Source: Ferrimonas lipolytica
GTDB taxonomy: Bacteria; Pseudomonadota; Gammaproteobacteria; Enterobacterales; Shewanellaceae
Reading direction: 5' to 3'
Length of the DNA: 64,000 nucleotides
NCBI RefSeq assembly: GCF_012295575.1
Contig: NZ_CP051180.1
Coordinates: 496,001-560,000, forward strand
Below are positions 26,053-35,593 of this stretch, piece after piece. Below the pieces are notes generated by a model. That model was not told where the DNA came from. It did no database searches and worked only from the letters and a program-made list of their open reading frames with translations. The position numbers and the translations under genes were made by a program. Position 1 is the stretch's first letter, and every line of letters starts with the position of its first letter.

Positions 26053-26382
26053 TTAGTGCATTAGCGTTTCTAAGCGGTCACGGATCTCTTTGCCACGTTC
26101 GGTCAAGAATGCACGCTTGATGCGGTAATCCTGCTCGTCTACGCGCAGTTCTACTAGGCCTAAACCGTTGCGTCCAGAGTGGACACGCTCAGACAGCAGC
26201 CGAGCGTTACGGCTTGCACTGGCTTGAGACATCTCAAAGCGTTCTTGTAGCTCTTTAATAGAGCAACCTTCTTCCTGGCATACTTGCATAAACATCAGGC
26301 AGGTTTGTGGTGGGATCTCGCTGTACACTTCACGAAAGATTTCAACACAGTCCATCAGTTTGTTTAATTGAGCTTGACTCAT
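26053..26382 (-). CDS. MarR-like winged-helix regulator
   Basis: 109 residues with a winged helix at about 25-100: IKELQERFEMSQASASRNARLL is the recognition region (core EMSQASASRNARLL), followed by a wing with VDEQDYRIKRAFLTERG. ATG at 26382 (MSQAQLNKLMD) is chosen because the 28 upstream codons are not conserved in type. The regulated genes are unknown. It is convergent with panF and preceded by a long region with inverted repeats, so it may control itself. Confidence 0.8.
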   Translation of the reverse strand: MSQAQLNKLMDCVEIFREVYSEIPPQTCLMFMQVCQEEGCSIKELQERFEMSQASASRNARLLSERVHSGRNGLGLVELRVDEQDYRIKRAFLTERGKEIRDRLETLMH

Positions 26383-26700
26383 TTTAGTTTTTTTCCTCTG
26401 CTCAACAGCAATTGATACATCTGCGATAACCCGCCGCAATGTGCAGGCGCGGTTACCACTCCTCAAGCAGGGTTATTGATAACAGTCACCGCTGACTTAA
26501 ACCATAGAGTCATTACAAAACCTTGAGCGAGAGCACATGAATGCAACTATATAATCTGATTATGATCAGAAACTTACAGAAATAATTGATTGATACGCAA
26601 TCAGATTAGAAAAAAAGCTCACTTGTAACCCAAATGGGTGATTTTGTTTTGTTAAAATGATTATTTTGTTTGCGACAGTGTGTTTTTAACGATGTGAGTG
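26383..26700. promoter_or_regulatory. Region upstream of the MarR-like gene with operator-like inverted repeats
   Basis: No gene seen. TCTGAT-TATG-ATCAGA (26555-26570) and TGATTG-ATACG-CAATCA (26587-26603) are perfect inverted repeats sharing the core TGAT/ATCA, about 175-220 bp upstream of the MarR-like start. They may be binding sites for its product. The rest is A/T-rich. Confidence 0.4.
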
Positions 26701-26703
26701 CAT

Positions 26704-26730
26704 AAAAAACGGCGCCTAAGCGCCGTAATT
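26704..26730 (-). terminator. Terminator of xthA
   Basis: Stem CGGCGC/GCGCCG with a 4-nt loop; on the minus strand it is followed by TTTTTTATG. Confidence 0.85.
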
Positions 26731-26750
26731 TTATTACAGTTTGCCAATTT

Positions 26751-27557
26751 TTATTTCAAAACTGTATAGATCGGGGCGTGGTCTGAAGGCTTTTCAATAC
26801 CTCTTAGTGGATAATCAATGTCGGCTTCTATGACTTTTTTAGTCAAACTTGATGTGGTTAAGATCACATCGATACGCAAACCACGGTTATCAGCAAAGCC
26901 TTTAGAGCGGTAATCAAACCAGCTGTATTTTTCACCTAAGTCCGGGTGAAGATAACGGAAACTATCGGTAAAGCCCCAATCTAATAGTGTGGCCAACCAC
27001 TCACGCTCCTCTGGTAAAAATGAACACTTACCGTCACGCAGCCAACGCTTGCGGTTAGGTTCGCCGATACCGATATCGAGTTCAGCAGGACTGATGTTGA
27101 TGTCCCCCATTACAACTACCTGTTCGTCGCTGCTGCGATGCTGGTTGAGGTAGTTCATCAGATCTTGGTAGAACTTCTGCTTTGCGGGAAATTTGGTTTC
27201 ATGCTTCCGGTTTTCCCCTTGCGGGAAATAACCGTTCAGTATTTGAACTGGTGTGCCCGCTGCATCAGTGACGGTGGTCATGATCATCCGTTTCTGGGCG
27301 TCATCTTTATCCGTTGGGAAGCCTTTTTGTACTGCAATTGGCTTCTGCTTAGTGAGCATGGCAACACCGTAATGGCCTTTCTGACCATGATGCTCAACGT
27401 GATAGCCCAAGGCTTCAACGGCTGCTAACGGAAACTGACTATCGTCTACCTTTATCTCCTGCAACCCGATTACGTCAGGTTGGTGCTTGTCAATCAACGC
27501 TTCAAGTTGATGTAACCGTGCTCTCAATCCATTGATATTAAAGGAGACGATCTTCAT
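26751..27557 (-). CDS. xthA: Exodeoxyribonuclease III
   Basis: 268-residue Mg-dependent AP endonuclease and 3' to 5' exonuclease for base excision repair. Marks: [37 protein letters not shown], and the C-terminal [10 protein letters not shown] and [11 protein letters not shown] with the catalytic Asp-His pair. The length matches E. coli XthA (268). Its ATG overlaps the yciI stop as TAATG, so both are in one operon. Confidence 0.95.
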   Translation of the reverse strand: MKIVSFNINGLRARLHQLEALIDKHQPDVIGLQEIKVDDSQFPLAAVEALGYHVEHHGQKGHYGVAMLTKQKPIAVQKGFPTDKDDAQKRMIMTTVTDAAGTPVQILNGYFPQGENRKHETKFPAKQKFYQDLMNYLNQHRSSDEQVVVMGDINISPAELDIGIGEPNRKRWLRDGKCSFLPEEREWLATLLDWGFTDSFRYLHPDLGEKYSWFDYRSKGFADNRGLRIDVILTTSSLTKKVIEADIDYPLRGIEKPSDHAPIYTVLK

Positions 27558-27853
27558 TAGAACACCTGCTTGAATGGCTTAATAACGGTACTTTTGTATA
27601 CGCCAGCAGGGATGTAAGGATCGGCGTCAGCCCAAGCTTGAGCATCTTCAATGCTATTGAACTCTGCAACGACGAGCGAGCCAGTGAAGCCAGCAGCGCC
27701 GGGGTCATTGCTGTCGATAGCTGGCAATGGACCGGCGGTCAGCAAGCGGCCTTGATCGCGCAGTTCCTGCAAGCGGGCTAGGTGGGCAGCACGTACAGGC
27801 GTACGCAACGGCAGGCTATTGTCGACATCTTCAGAGCAGATCATGTACCACAT
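27557..27853 (-). CDS. yciI: YciI family protein
   Basis: 98 residues, the same length as E. coli YciI, with the signature [19 protein letters not shown] (core [16 protein letters not shown]) and GAAGFTGS followed by [10 protein letters not shown]. It is a ferredoxin-like fold with a conserved His-Asp pair, of uncertain enzymatic role. ATG at 27853 has AGGA 8 bases upstream; the frame is open a further 82 codons through the neighbouring transporter terminator, which is not credible. It is coupled to xthA. Confidence 0.9.
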   Translation of the reverse strand: MWYMICSEDVDNSLPLRTPVRAAHLARLQELRDQGRLLTAGPLPAIDSNDPGAAGFTGSLVVAEFNSIEDAQAWADADPYIPAGVYKSTVIKPFKQVF

Positions 27854-27956
27854 AAATTCATCCTGTTTCGAGGGACTAAGTTTGAGTGGGCACGATAGCA
27901 TGAGCTCAGCTGGAAATTGAAGGGGCAGGGTGTGGAAGTAAAAATGGAGGAGCAGA

Positions 27957-27990
27957 AAACAAACAAGCCGCCTAATAAGGCGGCTTGTTT
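27957..27990 (-). terminator. Terminator of the OFA transporter gene
   Basis: 12-bp stem AACAAGCCGCCT/AGGCGGCTTGTT with a 4-nt loop and T-rich tail on the minus strand. Confidence 0.85.
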
Positions 27991-28007
27991 TCCAGTCGAG
28001 CGAGCGG

Positions 28008-29240
28008 TTATGCCTTAGCAGGTTCCGCTTCAACAGCACTGTTAGCTTGAGTTTTGACAACCGGCTTAATGGTGAGCGCCAGTACCACAGCAATAGCAAG
28101 CATTACTGCTGACATGGTGTACGCAATCGCGTAAGAACCATAGGCTGATGAAACGTAACCAGCTACGACTGGGCCGATGAAACCACTTACGCCCCATGCG
28201 GTGTATAGCACGCCAAAGTTGGTGCCGTAGTTTTTCAGGCCGTAGTAGTCAGCAGTTAATGATGGGAATACTGACAGCAATGCACCGTAACCGATACCAG
28301 CTAAAGCCGCGCCCAGCATAAAGCCCATTTCCGTTTGGTACATAGGGAACAGCACCATGTTTACTCCCTGCAGTAAGAATACCAACAGCAGAGTACGGAT
28401 TGCGCCGATCTTGTCAGACAGCATGCCCATGACAACACGGCCGCCCGAGTTAAATACTGCCAATGCCGATACCAAGAACGCAGCGTTGCTTAAACCGCCC
28501 TGCAAAGAAGCGATGGAGGTGATGTTACCGATCAACATCAGGCCAGCAGAAGCAGCAAAACAGAACATTACCCACAGCATGTAGAACTGCTTGGTTTTCA
28601 GCATCTCACGCCAAGTGAAATCGTTACCAGCGCCTTTACCAACAGGGGCTACAAAGCCAGCTGGAGCTGCAGCAACATAGCCTGCTGGTGGGTTAACGAT
28701 GGTAAATGCCAGAGGTACGGCAATCAGCACTGCGCCAGCACCAAGGTATAAGAAGGTATTGTTGATACCTTGGGTGTCGATAAGGAAGTTAGTCAATGGT
28801 GCCAAGTACAATGGAGCAATACCAAAGCCGCCAGCGATTAGGCCACAAACTAAACCTTTTTTAGAGGAGTGGAACCACTTCATAGCCGCTGGAGATAAAC
28901 ATGCGTAAGCGAAGCCAATACCGGCGCCAACAAGTACACCAAAACAGATGGCCAGCATCAGTGGGGTTGTAGCGAAAGATGATGCGATTAAGCCCAAGCC
29001 AACCATGGAAGTACCGAGGATAACCATCTTACGAGGACCCATGCGGTCTTGAAGGATGCCGGAGATTAACAAGCAAGAAGCAAATACCATTACCGCAACG
29101 CTGTATGGCATACCAGCATCAACGCTGGACCAACCTAGTTCAGACTGCAACGCCTTAGAAAATACACTCCAAGCGTATAACACGCCCATACATAGGTTGA
29201 TTGCAATGCCAGCAATCAAGATCTTAACGGCTCGATTCAT
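28008..29240 (-). CDS. MFS transporter, OFA (oxalate/formate antiporter) family
   Basis: 410 residues, about 12 TM helices. N-terminal [23 protein letters not shown] is typical of the OFA family (core [13 protein letters not shown]), as are [12 protein letters not shown] in loop 2-3, [12 protein letters not shown] and GGFGIAPL. Members carry small carboxylates; formate export is plausible given pflB nearby, but that is inference. It is a single gene with its own terminator; yciI-xthA lies downstream. Confidence 0.88.
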   Translation of the reverse strand: MNRAVKILIAGIAINLCMGVLYAWSVFSKALQSELGWSSVDAGMPYSVAVMVFASCLLISGILQDRMGPRKMVILGTSMVGLGLIASSFATTPLMLAICFGVLVGAGIGFAYACLSPAAMKWFHSSKKGLVCGLIAGGFGIAPLYLAPLTNFLIDTQGINNTFLYLGAGAVLIAVPLAFTIVNPPAGYVAAAPAGFVAPVGKGAGNDFTWREMLKTKQFYMLWVMFCFAASAGLMLIGNITSIASLQGGLSNAAFLVSALAVFNSGGRVVMGMLSDKIGAIRTLLLVFLLQGVNMVLFPMYQTEMGFMLGAALAGIGYGALLSVFPSLTADYYGLKNYGTNFGVLYTAWGVSGFIGPVVAGYVSSAYGSYAIAYTMSAVMLAIAVVLALTIKPVVKTQANSAVEAEPAKA

Positions 29241-29634
29241 CTTTAGCTTCTACTCGATAGAGGGGACACGCCCCAGTACTAGAAATTGGTTGGTTTAAGG
29301 TTGTGTATAAATTATTCACCCTAAACTCAGGCGGCGTAATATACGGGCAAGGGCGCAGCTAAACCAGCGCTTGGAGGTGTAATTGGCAGTGATTTTTACG
29401 CTTTGTGTAGTTGATTGGTATTGGGGGAGAGTAGGGTGGTCGTGAGTCTTGTTTTTGCTCAAATTGAGGCATTGGTTTGGTTTGGGGGCAATTTAAGGCA
29501 ACAAAAGGATGCGATGGTGATAAGAAAACGCTAAATCCGATAGCTTGATAACATTCTTTTAGCATGGCTCCGCGGGGAAATGAGCGGTTCATTGCGCCGT
29601 TTTATGTAGTCAATCTGAACAATAGATAGAAAAA
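29241..29634. other. Intergenic region upstream of the OFA transporter and repeat E
   Basis: About 390 bp without a credible gene. It should contain the promoter of the OFA transporter. A 77-codon minus frame (29359-29592) has no ribosome site, is rich in Pro/Gln and was rejected. Confidence 0.5.
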
Positions 29635-29924
29635 GGCTGTGTACCAATTAAGTGTTGTTCTTTCCAATGCAGTTAAAGCACCGGCTAGGCGAGTGTTGAT
29701 ACAAAGGGAAGCACTACCGCTATTGATCTTCTGCCGCATTGGAGCAGTTCAGCGAAGCGTTTTGGACTGCGACCTAAGGCAAAGGGGGATTCCAAAGAGG
29801 GCGGAGCTCCCCCCTAATGCATACAAGAATGTGCCGTCGCCACCGCGACATAACCCATAAGAGTAGTGCAATCAGTAGCGCCGAAGGCTGGATATAAACC
29901 TCAACAGCTAACTACGACACAGCC
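29635..29924 (+). repeat. GGCTGTGT terminal-inverted-repeat element, copy E (290 bp, full length)
   Basis: Left end GGCTGTGTACCAATTAAGTG; right end TAACTACGACACAGCC, whose inverse GGCTGTGTCGTAGTTA shares the first 8 bases and further matches through TGTTG. The interior holds a GC hairpin (GAGGGCGGAGCTCCCCCC) and GTCGCCACCGCGAC. Flanked by A5 on the left and A8 on the right; the right flank is the T-tract of the yciB terminator. Confidence 0.9.
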
Positions 29925-29952
29925 AAAAAAAACGCCGCAATGTGCGGCGTTG
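29925..29952 (-). terminator. Terminator of yciB
   Basis: Stem CGCCGCA/TGCGGCG with a 3-nt loop, followed on the minus strand by eight T. Confidence 0.9.
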
Positions 29953-29972
29953 GAATCAACTGCGGTGCTGCT

Positions 29973-30506
29973 TTACTTCTGCTCTTTAGGTAGGTGCTTA
30001 AACAGGTAGACGAAGGTCAATACTGTGAAAGTTAGGGTAAGACCCGTTAAACCAAATACCTTGAAGTTAACCCAAGTTTCTTGCGGCAAGCTGAAAGCAA
30101 CATACACGTTAGCAGCGGCACAAGCAGCGAAGAAACCACTCCAAGCGTAACCAACCTTCATCCAGATAGGGGTCGGCAGTTTCATCTCTTTGCCAAGCAT
30201 CGCCTTCATTACCGGTTTTCCCATCAGGTTACCGCCAATCAAGATGGCACAGAATAAACTGTAGACAATGGTGACCTTCCACTTAATAAAAGCATCGTTT
30301 TGAAAGAATACTGTGGCGCCACCAAAAACCAATAAAATGGCGAAGGTAAATAGGTGCATCTTTTCGACTTTTTTGTACAGGGTGTACATCAATGTAAGCT
30401 GAATAGCAGAGGCGACGATGATGGCACCGGTAGCAGCAATAATGCCGTAAAACTTATAGACCCCAAAGAAGACCAATAGGGGCAGAAAATCGAGCAGTTG
30501 TTTCAT
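29973..30506 (-). CDS. yciB: Inner membrane-spanning protein YciB (septation protein A family)
   Basis: 177 residues with about five TM helices, N-terminal MKQLLDFLPLLVFFGVYK and the family marks GGATVFFQNDAFIKWK, GKPVMK and TWVNFKVFG. E. coli YciB (179 aa) affects cell-envelope synthesis and septation. It lies downstream of trpA in the same direction, 76 bp apart. No strong terminator is seen in this gap, so some trp-operon readthrough is possible. Confidence 0.92.
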   Translation of the reverse strand: MKQLLDFLPLLVFFGVYKFYGIIAATGAIIVASAIQLTLMYTLYKKVEKMHLFTFAILLVFGGATVFFQNDAFIKWKVTIVYSLFCAILIGGNLMGKPVMKAMLGKEMKLPTPIWMKVGYAWSGFFAACAAANVYVAFSLPQETWVNFKVFGLTGLTLTFTVLTFVYLFKHLPKEQK

Positions 30507-30582
30507 TCAGCGTCTCACAAAGTTACACAACGGATTCAGGCTTGAACGCATAAGCATACTCAAGCCCAATCCGCTTGTCAGC

Positions 30583-31395
30583 CTAGCTAGCGTGAATCGT
30601 TGCTGCCTTCATGTTTTTAACGAACTCAGTGAGTTCGTTGGCCCGTACGGTTGAATCATCTAGATTATTTTCGATTATTTTTACCACAGCAGAGCCAGAA
30701 ATCGCACCGGCGGCGCCAGCTGCAATGGCATCCTTAACCTGCTGCGGCTCAGCAATACCAAAGCCTAAAATAGCCGGTGGAGCATTGTACTTGGCTAAAT
30801 CGGCTAGTAGGTGGTCGACTGGCATACCGGCAGCAGTCTCCGTGCCGGTTACGCCAGCGCGGGACAGCAGGTAGGTGTAACCTTCACCAAGTTCTGCCAC
30901 TTGTTGCAGCTGTTTGCTGTCAGCATTCGGCGGAGCAATAAAGATCGGTGCTATGCCTGCGGCCTTAGCGGCAGCGGTGAACGGTGTCGATTCATGGGTT
31001 GGTACATCGGCAATTAACACCGAATCGACTCCAGCGGCAGCGCAGCGTTGGTAGAAGTTATCCACCCCTGGCGCAAACACCAGATTTGCGTAGGTTAATA
31101 AACCGATAGGCAGATCTGGGTAACGGGCCCGGATCTCAGTTAATAGCTCAAAACAGATGGTTGGGGTTACACCAGCCTCTAATGCTCGCAAGTTAGCGTT
31201 TTGAATGGTTGGGCCGTCGGCGGCGGGATCAGAAAACGGAATACCCAGCTCCAACGCATCAGCACCACCTGCGACCAAAGCATCAATGATGGCTAAGCTG
31301 TCTTCGGCGCTTGGATCGCCAATGGTAACGAACGGGACAAAGGCGCTTTCAGCACGCGCTTGTAAGCGAGCGAACAGGGATTGGTAACGGCTCAC
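30583..31395 (-). CDS. trpA: Tryptophan synthase alpha chain
   Basis: 270-residue TIM barrel that releases indole from indole-3-glycerol phosphate and passes it to TrpB. The catalytic Glu49 ([10 protein letters not shown]) and Asp60 (PAADGP) are both in place. Its ATG overlaps the trpB stop by 4 bp (ATGA). It is the last gene of the trp operon. Confidence 0.96.
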   Translation of the reverse strand: MSRYQSLFARLQARAESAFVPFVTIGDPSAEDSLAIIDALVAGGADALELGIPFSDPAADGPTIQNANLRALEAGVTPTICFELLTEIRARYPDLPIGLLTYANLVFAPGVDNFYQRCAAAGVDSVLIADVPTHESTPFTAAAKAAGIAPIFIAPPNADSKQLQQVAELGEGYTYLLSRAGVTGTETAAGMPVDHLLADLAKYNAPPAILGFGIAEPQQVKDAIAAGAAGAISGSAVVKIIENNLDDSTVRANELTEFVKNMKAATIHAS

Positions 31396-32579
31396 AACGA
31401 ACCCTCCTTCTCAAGAATGTCGTAAACGGTAAAGATGTCTTTGTCGCCGCGGCCAGATAGATTAACCAGTAATACCGTCTCTTCGGTGGCTTGCTCGGCC
31501 ATTTTGTATGCATGAGCAAGTGCGTGGGCAGATTCCAGCGCAGGGATAATGCCTTCGCTTTTTGCCAGCATTTGGAACGCTTCCAGCGCTTCTGCATCGG
31601 TAATAGATGGGTATTGGGCTCGTCCGGTAGCAGCCAAGTGTGCGTGTTGTGGCCCAACCGATGGAAAGTCCAAACCGGCAGAAACTGAATATGACTCCTC
31701 AATCTGGTTGTTTTGATCCTGCATTAACGGCGCTTTCATGCCGAAGAAGATCCCCATGGTGCCGTGGGTTAATGGCGCGCCATGCTTGCCTGAGTCAATA
31801 CCAAGGCCTGCGGGTTCAACTCCGATAAGTTGCACCTCTTGCTCGTCAATAAAGTCAGCGAACATGCCAATGGCGTTAGAGCCTCCACCCACACAGGCGA
31901 TAACCGCATCTGGCAAGCGACCTTCCTGTTGCAGGATCTGCTGCTTCGCTTCTTCACCAATCATCTTTTGGAATTCACGGACGATGGTTGGGAATGGGTG
32001 CGGGCCAGCTGCGGTACCCAGCAGGTAATGGGCGCTGTCGTAGTTGGCACTCCAGTCACGTAACGCTTCGTTACAAGCGTCTTTTAGGGTGGCGGAGCCG
32101 GCGGTCACTGATATTACCTCAGCGCCCATCAACTTCATTCTAAATACGTTCGGGCTTTGTCGCTCAACATCTTTAGCCCCCATGTATACTCGGCACTTCA
32201 AGCCTAATAGGGCACAGGCCAATGCCGTTGCTACGCCGTGTTGACCAGCACCGGTTTCGGCGATGATCTCTTTCTTGCCCATGCGTTTAGCCAGAAGCGC
32301 TTGGCCAAGAACCTGGTTGGTCTTGTGCGCCCCCCCGTGGAGCAGGTCTTCTCGCTTGAGGTATATCTTTACCAGCGGGTTGGGGCTGAAATTTTTGGTC
32401 AGGGTTAATGCAGTCGGACGGCCCGCGTAGTTTTGCAGCAGCTCAATAAACTCTGCCTGAAACGCAGGGTCTTGCTGTGAATCGATAAAGGCTTGTTCCA
32501 GTTGGTCCAATGCCGGCACCAGCACCTGGGCAACGTATTGGCCACCAAATTCACCAAAATAGGGATCTAATTTACTCAT
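31392..32579 (-). CDS. trpB: Tryptophan synthase beta chain
   Basis: 395-residue PLP enzyme that joins indole and serine. Lys86 in [12 protein letters not shown] (core GGAHKTNQ) binds [13 protein letters not shown] binds its phosphate; the N-terminal [13 protein letters not shown] is typical. I chose ATG at 32579 ([11 protein letters not shown]); the 29 codons upstream are antisense to nothing conserved and overlap trpCF. About 10 bp separate it from trpCF. Confidence 0.96.
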   Translation of the reverse strand: MSKLDPYFGEFGGQYVAQVLVPALDQLEQAFIDSQQDPAFQAEFIELLQNYAGRPTALTLTKNFSPNPLVKIYLKREDLLHGGAHKTNQVLGQALLAKRMGKKEIIAETGAGQHGVATALACALLGLKCRVYMGAKDVERQSPNVFRMKLMGAEVISVTAGSATLKDACNEALRDWSANYDSAHYLLGTAAGPHPFPTIVREFQKMIGEEAKQQILQQEGRLPDAVIACVGGGSNAIGMFADFIDEQEVQLIGVEPAGLGIDSGKHGAPLTHGTMGIFFGMKAPLMQDQNNQIEESYSVSAGLDFPSVGPQHAHLAATGRAQYPSITDAEALEAFQMLAKSEGIIPALESAHALAHAYKMAEQATEETVLLVNLSGRGDKDIFTVYDILEKEGSL

Positions 32580-32589
32580 GATGTTTTCT

Positions 32590-33966
32590 CTATTGATTCT
32601 TGCCGTAGGCACGCATGCGGTCGAAGCAGTGGCGCAACTTAGTGTGATTTTTCTGTCCCGGTGCATCTTCGAGCGCCGAGTTTAGGTCGAGGCCGAAGCA
32701 ACCGGCTTCGACTGCCTGCTCAATGTTGTCAGGGCCGATCCCGCCGGCGAGTAAGGCGTCGCGTCGATCGTTACCCAACAAGCTCCAATCGAAGCTCTCG
32801 CCAGTGCCACCAAACTGTCCCGCTTTGGCACTGTCGTACAGGGAGCGATCGGCGTTGGAGACCCGGTTGCTGCCATCGGGTTTGACCGCTTTCCAGATTT
32901 GGCACTGCACTGACTGACGTAGACGGTCTACGTCGGCGGCGGTTTCGCTGCCATGCAGTTGCACGGCATGTAACCCTAACGTGTTGGCGACGTAGGCTAT
33001 TTCTTGCACCGGCTGGTTAACAAAAACGCCGACGAAGTTAAGTGGGGCTGCCGTTACCAACTCCCGTGCTTGGCTCAGGCTGATGCGGCGGGGAGACTTC
33101 TCGGCGAAGATCAAGCCGCCGTAAACGGCGCCAGCAGCGGCGACGGCTAGCACGTCTTCGGTGCGCGTTAAGCCGCATACCTTGTTATTTCCGTAGATAA
33201 GTGCGCGACAGGCGAGATCGATATCTTCTTGCTCCGTTAGGCTGCTGCCAACCAAGAAGCCGTTGACTAACGGCGCGAGGTGACGCACTTGTTGATTGTT
33301 GTAGATTCCCGACTCGCTGATCACCACAGTTCCGGCTGGAACCAGAGGTGCCAAACGCTCGGTGGTAGCTAAATCTACGCTGAGATCGCGCAGATCGCGG
33401 TTGTTAATGCCAATGATGTTGGCCTTAAGAGCTATCGCCCGTGCCATTTCTGCTTCGTTGCTGACTTCGGTCAGAATATCTAAACCGAGCAGGTTAGCTT
33501 CAGCGGCCAGCTCGAGGTAGAGATCGTCTGATAGTACCGACAACATCAACAGGGCCGCATCGGCACCGAGGTTGCGGGCTAAGCGAAGCTGACGAGGATC
33601 GATAACAAAATCTTTGCACAGCACGGGAATAGAAACCGCTGCGCGAACCGCTTTAAGGTACTCAAAATCCCCTTGGAAAAACTGTTCATCGGTCAACACC
33701 GAGATAGCTGCGGCGTAATTATCGTAGACGCGGCCAATGGCAACGGGGTCGAAATCAGCGCGGATCAACCCTTTGGATGGGCTGGCTTTTTTACACTCGA
33801 GAATAAAACCTGCGTTAGGTTGGTTTAAACGCTCATATAAGCTGCGATCCGATGGCGCAGCACGGCGATCGAGCAGATCACCGTATTTGGCCGCCAACGC
33901 TTCAATTTGCGCGGGCTTGGTGGCGACAATTTTATCCAGCACGGTATCGGTAGTGAGGATGCTCAT
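32590..33966 (-). CDS. trpCF: Bifunctional indole-3-glycerol phosphate synthase / phosphoribosylanthranilate isomerase
   Basis: 458 residues with two fused TIM barrels: TrpC (about 1-255, with [18 protein letters not shown], core CKKASPSKG, and VISESGIYN) and TrpF (about 256-458, beginning [19 protein letters not shown], core KVCGLTR, and ending [15 protein letters not shown]). It carries out steps 3 and 4 of the Trp branch. The fusion is the enterobacterial arrangement. It overlaps trpD by 4 bp. Confidence 0.95.
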   Translation of the reverse strand: MSILTTDTVLDKIVATKPAQIEALAAKYGDLLDRRAAPSDRSLYERLNQPNAGFILECKKASPSKGLIRADFDPVAIGRVYDNYAAAISVLTDEQFFQGDFEYLKAVRAAVSIPVLCKDFVIDPRQLRLARNLGADAALLMLSVLSDDLYLELAAEANLLGLDILTEVSNEAEMARAIALKANIIGINNRDLRDLSVDLATTERLAPLVPAGTVVISESGIYNNQQVRHLAPLVNGFLVGSSLTEQEDIDLACRALIYGNNKVCGLTRTEDVLAVAAAGAVYGGLIFAEKSPRRISLSQARELVTAAPLNFVGVFVNQPVQEIAYVANTLGLHAVQLHGSETAADVDRLRQSVQCQIWKAVKPDGSNRVSNADRSLYDSAKAGQFGGTGESFDWSLLGNDRRDALLAGGIGPDNIEQAVEAGCFGLDLNSALEDAPGQKNHTKLRHCFDRMRAYGKNQ

Positions 33967-34973
33967 TGGCTGGCCTCGGCGAATTGGTTAATAAGTTCAA
34001 GAGCTTTACCGCTGTCCATGGTTGCTAGTGCGAGTTTAGTACCGGCAGCAATGGTGTCGACTTTGCCGGCGAGGTATAGGCCAGCTCCGGCGTTAACCGC
34101 CACCGCCGCACGTTGCGCTGCAGTACCGCCGCCGCCAAGCAATTCAGTGCTGATAGCCATGTTGTGCTCAGGTTCGCCACCTTCAAGCTCAGTCAAATCG
34201 AATTGGTCTACACCCAACTCTTCAGGGGTGTAAACACGTGGGTAGAGTTGACCGTCCTTTAACTCGATAACATGGCTATCACCATGTACCGCGAGCTCAT
34301 CCAAACCCAAACCATGTACTACTAGTGCACGTTCTACCCCAAGGCCTTGCAGCACTTTGGCAATCGGCTCAACTAACTCAGCGGCATAAACTCCTAACAA
34401 CATCTGATTTGGACGCGCTGGGTTGATCAGCGGCCCCATGATGTTGAACAGGGTGCGCGTTTTCAGTTGTTGACGGACTGGGGCGGCGTATTTCATGCCT
34501 GCATGGTAATGCGGCGCAAACAGGAAGGTAACACCGAGCTGGTTAAGACACTGAGCCGACTGCTCCGGTGTCATGGTTAAGTTGATGCCGAACTTGGTGA
34601 GCAGATCAGAAGATCCAGACTTGGACGATACCGAACGACTGCCGTGTTTAGCTACACGGGCGCCAGCTGCGGCAGCGATAAAAGTTGCAGTGGTTGATAT
34701 GTTGATGGTGTTCGCGCCATCGCCACCGGTACCAACGATATCCAATAGATCGCCCTGTGGGCGGGGAAAGGGAGTGGCCGCTTGACGCAACGCTTCCGCC
34801 GCGCCGGTGATTTCATCAATGGTTTCGCCTTTGATCTTCAACGCGGTTAAGGCGCTCGCTAATTGTGCTTCGGTAACCTCACCTTTGACCACTTGGCCAA
34901 ACAGAAACTTACTTTGTTCGCGGCTTAAGGATTGCCCAGCGATCAGTTGGGCGAGAAGATCAGTGATCAACAT
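33963..34973 (-). CDS. trpD: Anthranilate phosphoribosyltransferase
   Basis: 336 residues that transfer phosphoribose from PRPP to anthranilate. Marks: DIVGTGGDGANTINIST (PRPP loop, core GTGGDGANTINIS), KHGSRSVSSKSGSSD and NIMGPLINPARP. It is separate from trpG here, unlike the E. coli fusion. Its start overlaps the trpG stop by 7 bp, and its stop overlaps trpCF. Confidence 0.95.
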   Translation of the reverse strand: MLITDLLAQLIAGQSLSREQSKFLFGQVVKGEVTEAQLASALTALKIKGETIDEITGAAEALRQAATPFPRPQGDLLDIVGTGGDGANTINISTTATFIAAAAGARVAKHGSRSVSSKSGSSDLLTKFGINLTMTPEQSAQCLNQLGVTFLFAPHYHAGMKYAAPVRQQLKTRTLFNIMGPLINPARPNQMLLGVYAAELVEPIAKVLQGLGVERALVVHGLGLDELAVHGDSHVIELKDGQLYPRVYTPEELGVDQFDLTELEGGEPEHNMAISTELLGGGGTAAQRAAVAVNAGAGLYLAGKVDTIAAGTKLALATMDSGKALELINQFAEASQ

Positions 34974-35593
34974 AGTGGCTCTTCCTTGGTCAAAATGGTT
35001 AGGGTTTGGCGCAGTAACTGGGCGCCATGTTCAGTCAAAATAGATTCTGGGTGGAACTGGAAACCCACCGCCCGGTCCTGAGGTTGGACTATAGCCATCG
35101 CCATGCCATCCACTTCGGCAGTAACGGTTAGCGCGGTTGGGATCTCTAGCCCTACCAAGGAGTGGTAACGGGCGATCTGCAGTGGGTTAGGCAAGCCAGC
35201 AAATAGGGCACTGTTGTTGTGCTGCATCGGGCTCGACTTACCGTGCATCAACTGTGCTGCACGGCCAACTTTACCGCCATAGTGTTCAATCATCGCTTGG
35301 TGACCAAGACAGATCCCTAGCATTGGTAACTTGCCAGCGCATAAGCTGATAAGTTCCATCAAGCAACCAGCTTCGTGCGGCGCTCCAGGCCCCGGAGACA
35401 ACACCAGTACGCCGGGATTGACCTGGGCCAATAGCTTATCCGCCAGTACTTTAGCGTCGATGTCGTTACGGTAAACCGTAACTGGGTAGCCGAGACTACG
35501 GAATTGATCAACTAGGTTCCAGGTAAAGGAATCGAAGTTATCCAGTAAGGTAATGTGGGTTTTACTGCTTGCGTCAGTCGCATTGATGCTCAT
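34967..35593 (-). CDS. trpG: Anthranilate synthase component II (glutamine amidotransferase)
   Basis: 208-residue class I amidotransferase that supplies ammonia to TrpE. Nucleophile Cys is in MLGICLGHQAMIE (core GICLGHQ), oxyanion region LSPGPGAPHEAG, and His-Glu in FQFHPESILTEHG. Overlaps trpE by 4 bp. Confidence 0.94.
   Translation of the reverse strand: MSINATDASSKTHITLLDNFDSFTWNLVDQFRSLGYPVTVYRNDIDAKVLADKLLAQVNPGVLVLSPGPGAPHEAGCLMELISLCAGKLPMLGICLGHQAMIEHYGGKVGRAAQLMHGKSSPMQHNNSALFAGLPNPLQIARYHSLVGLEIPTALTVTAEVDGMAMAIVQPQDRAVGFQFHPESILTEHGAQLLRQTLTILTKEEPLC

Noticed and set aside
26575-26605. FNR box (TTGAT-N4-ATCAA)
   Set aside because: The half-sites are offset (TTGATACGCAATCA); the match is better explained as a 6-5-6 inverted repeat.
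29359-29592. 77-codon minus-strand frame before repeat E
   Set aside because: Poor start context and low-complexity Pro/Gln content; probably intergenic DNA.
29639-29860. Frame of ~73 codons inside repeat copy E, similar to frames in copies D and F (PPNAYKNVPSP ends)
   Set aside because: The similarity follows from the shared non-coding repeat. The frames start at different places, are interrupted in copies A and C, and have no ribosome site.
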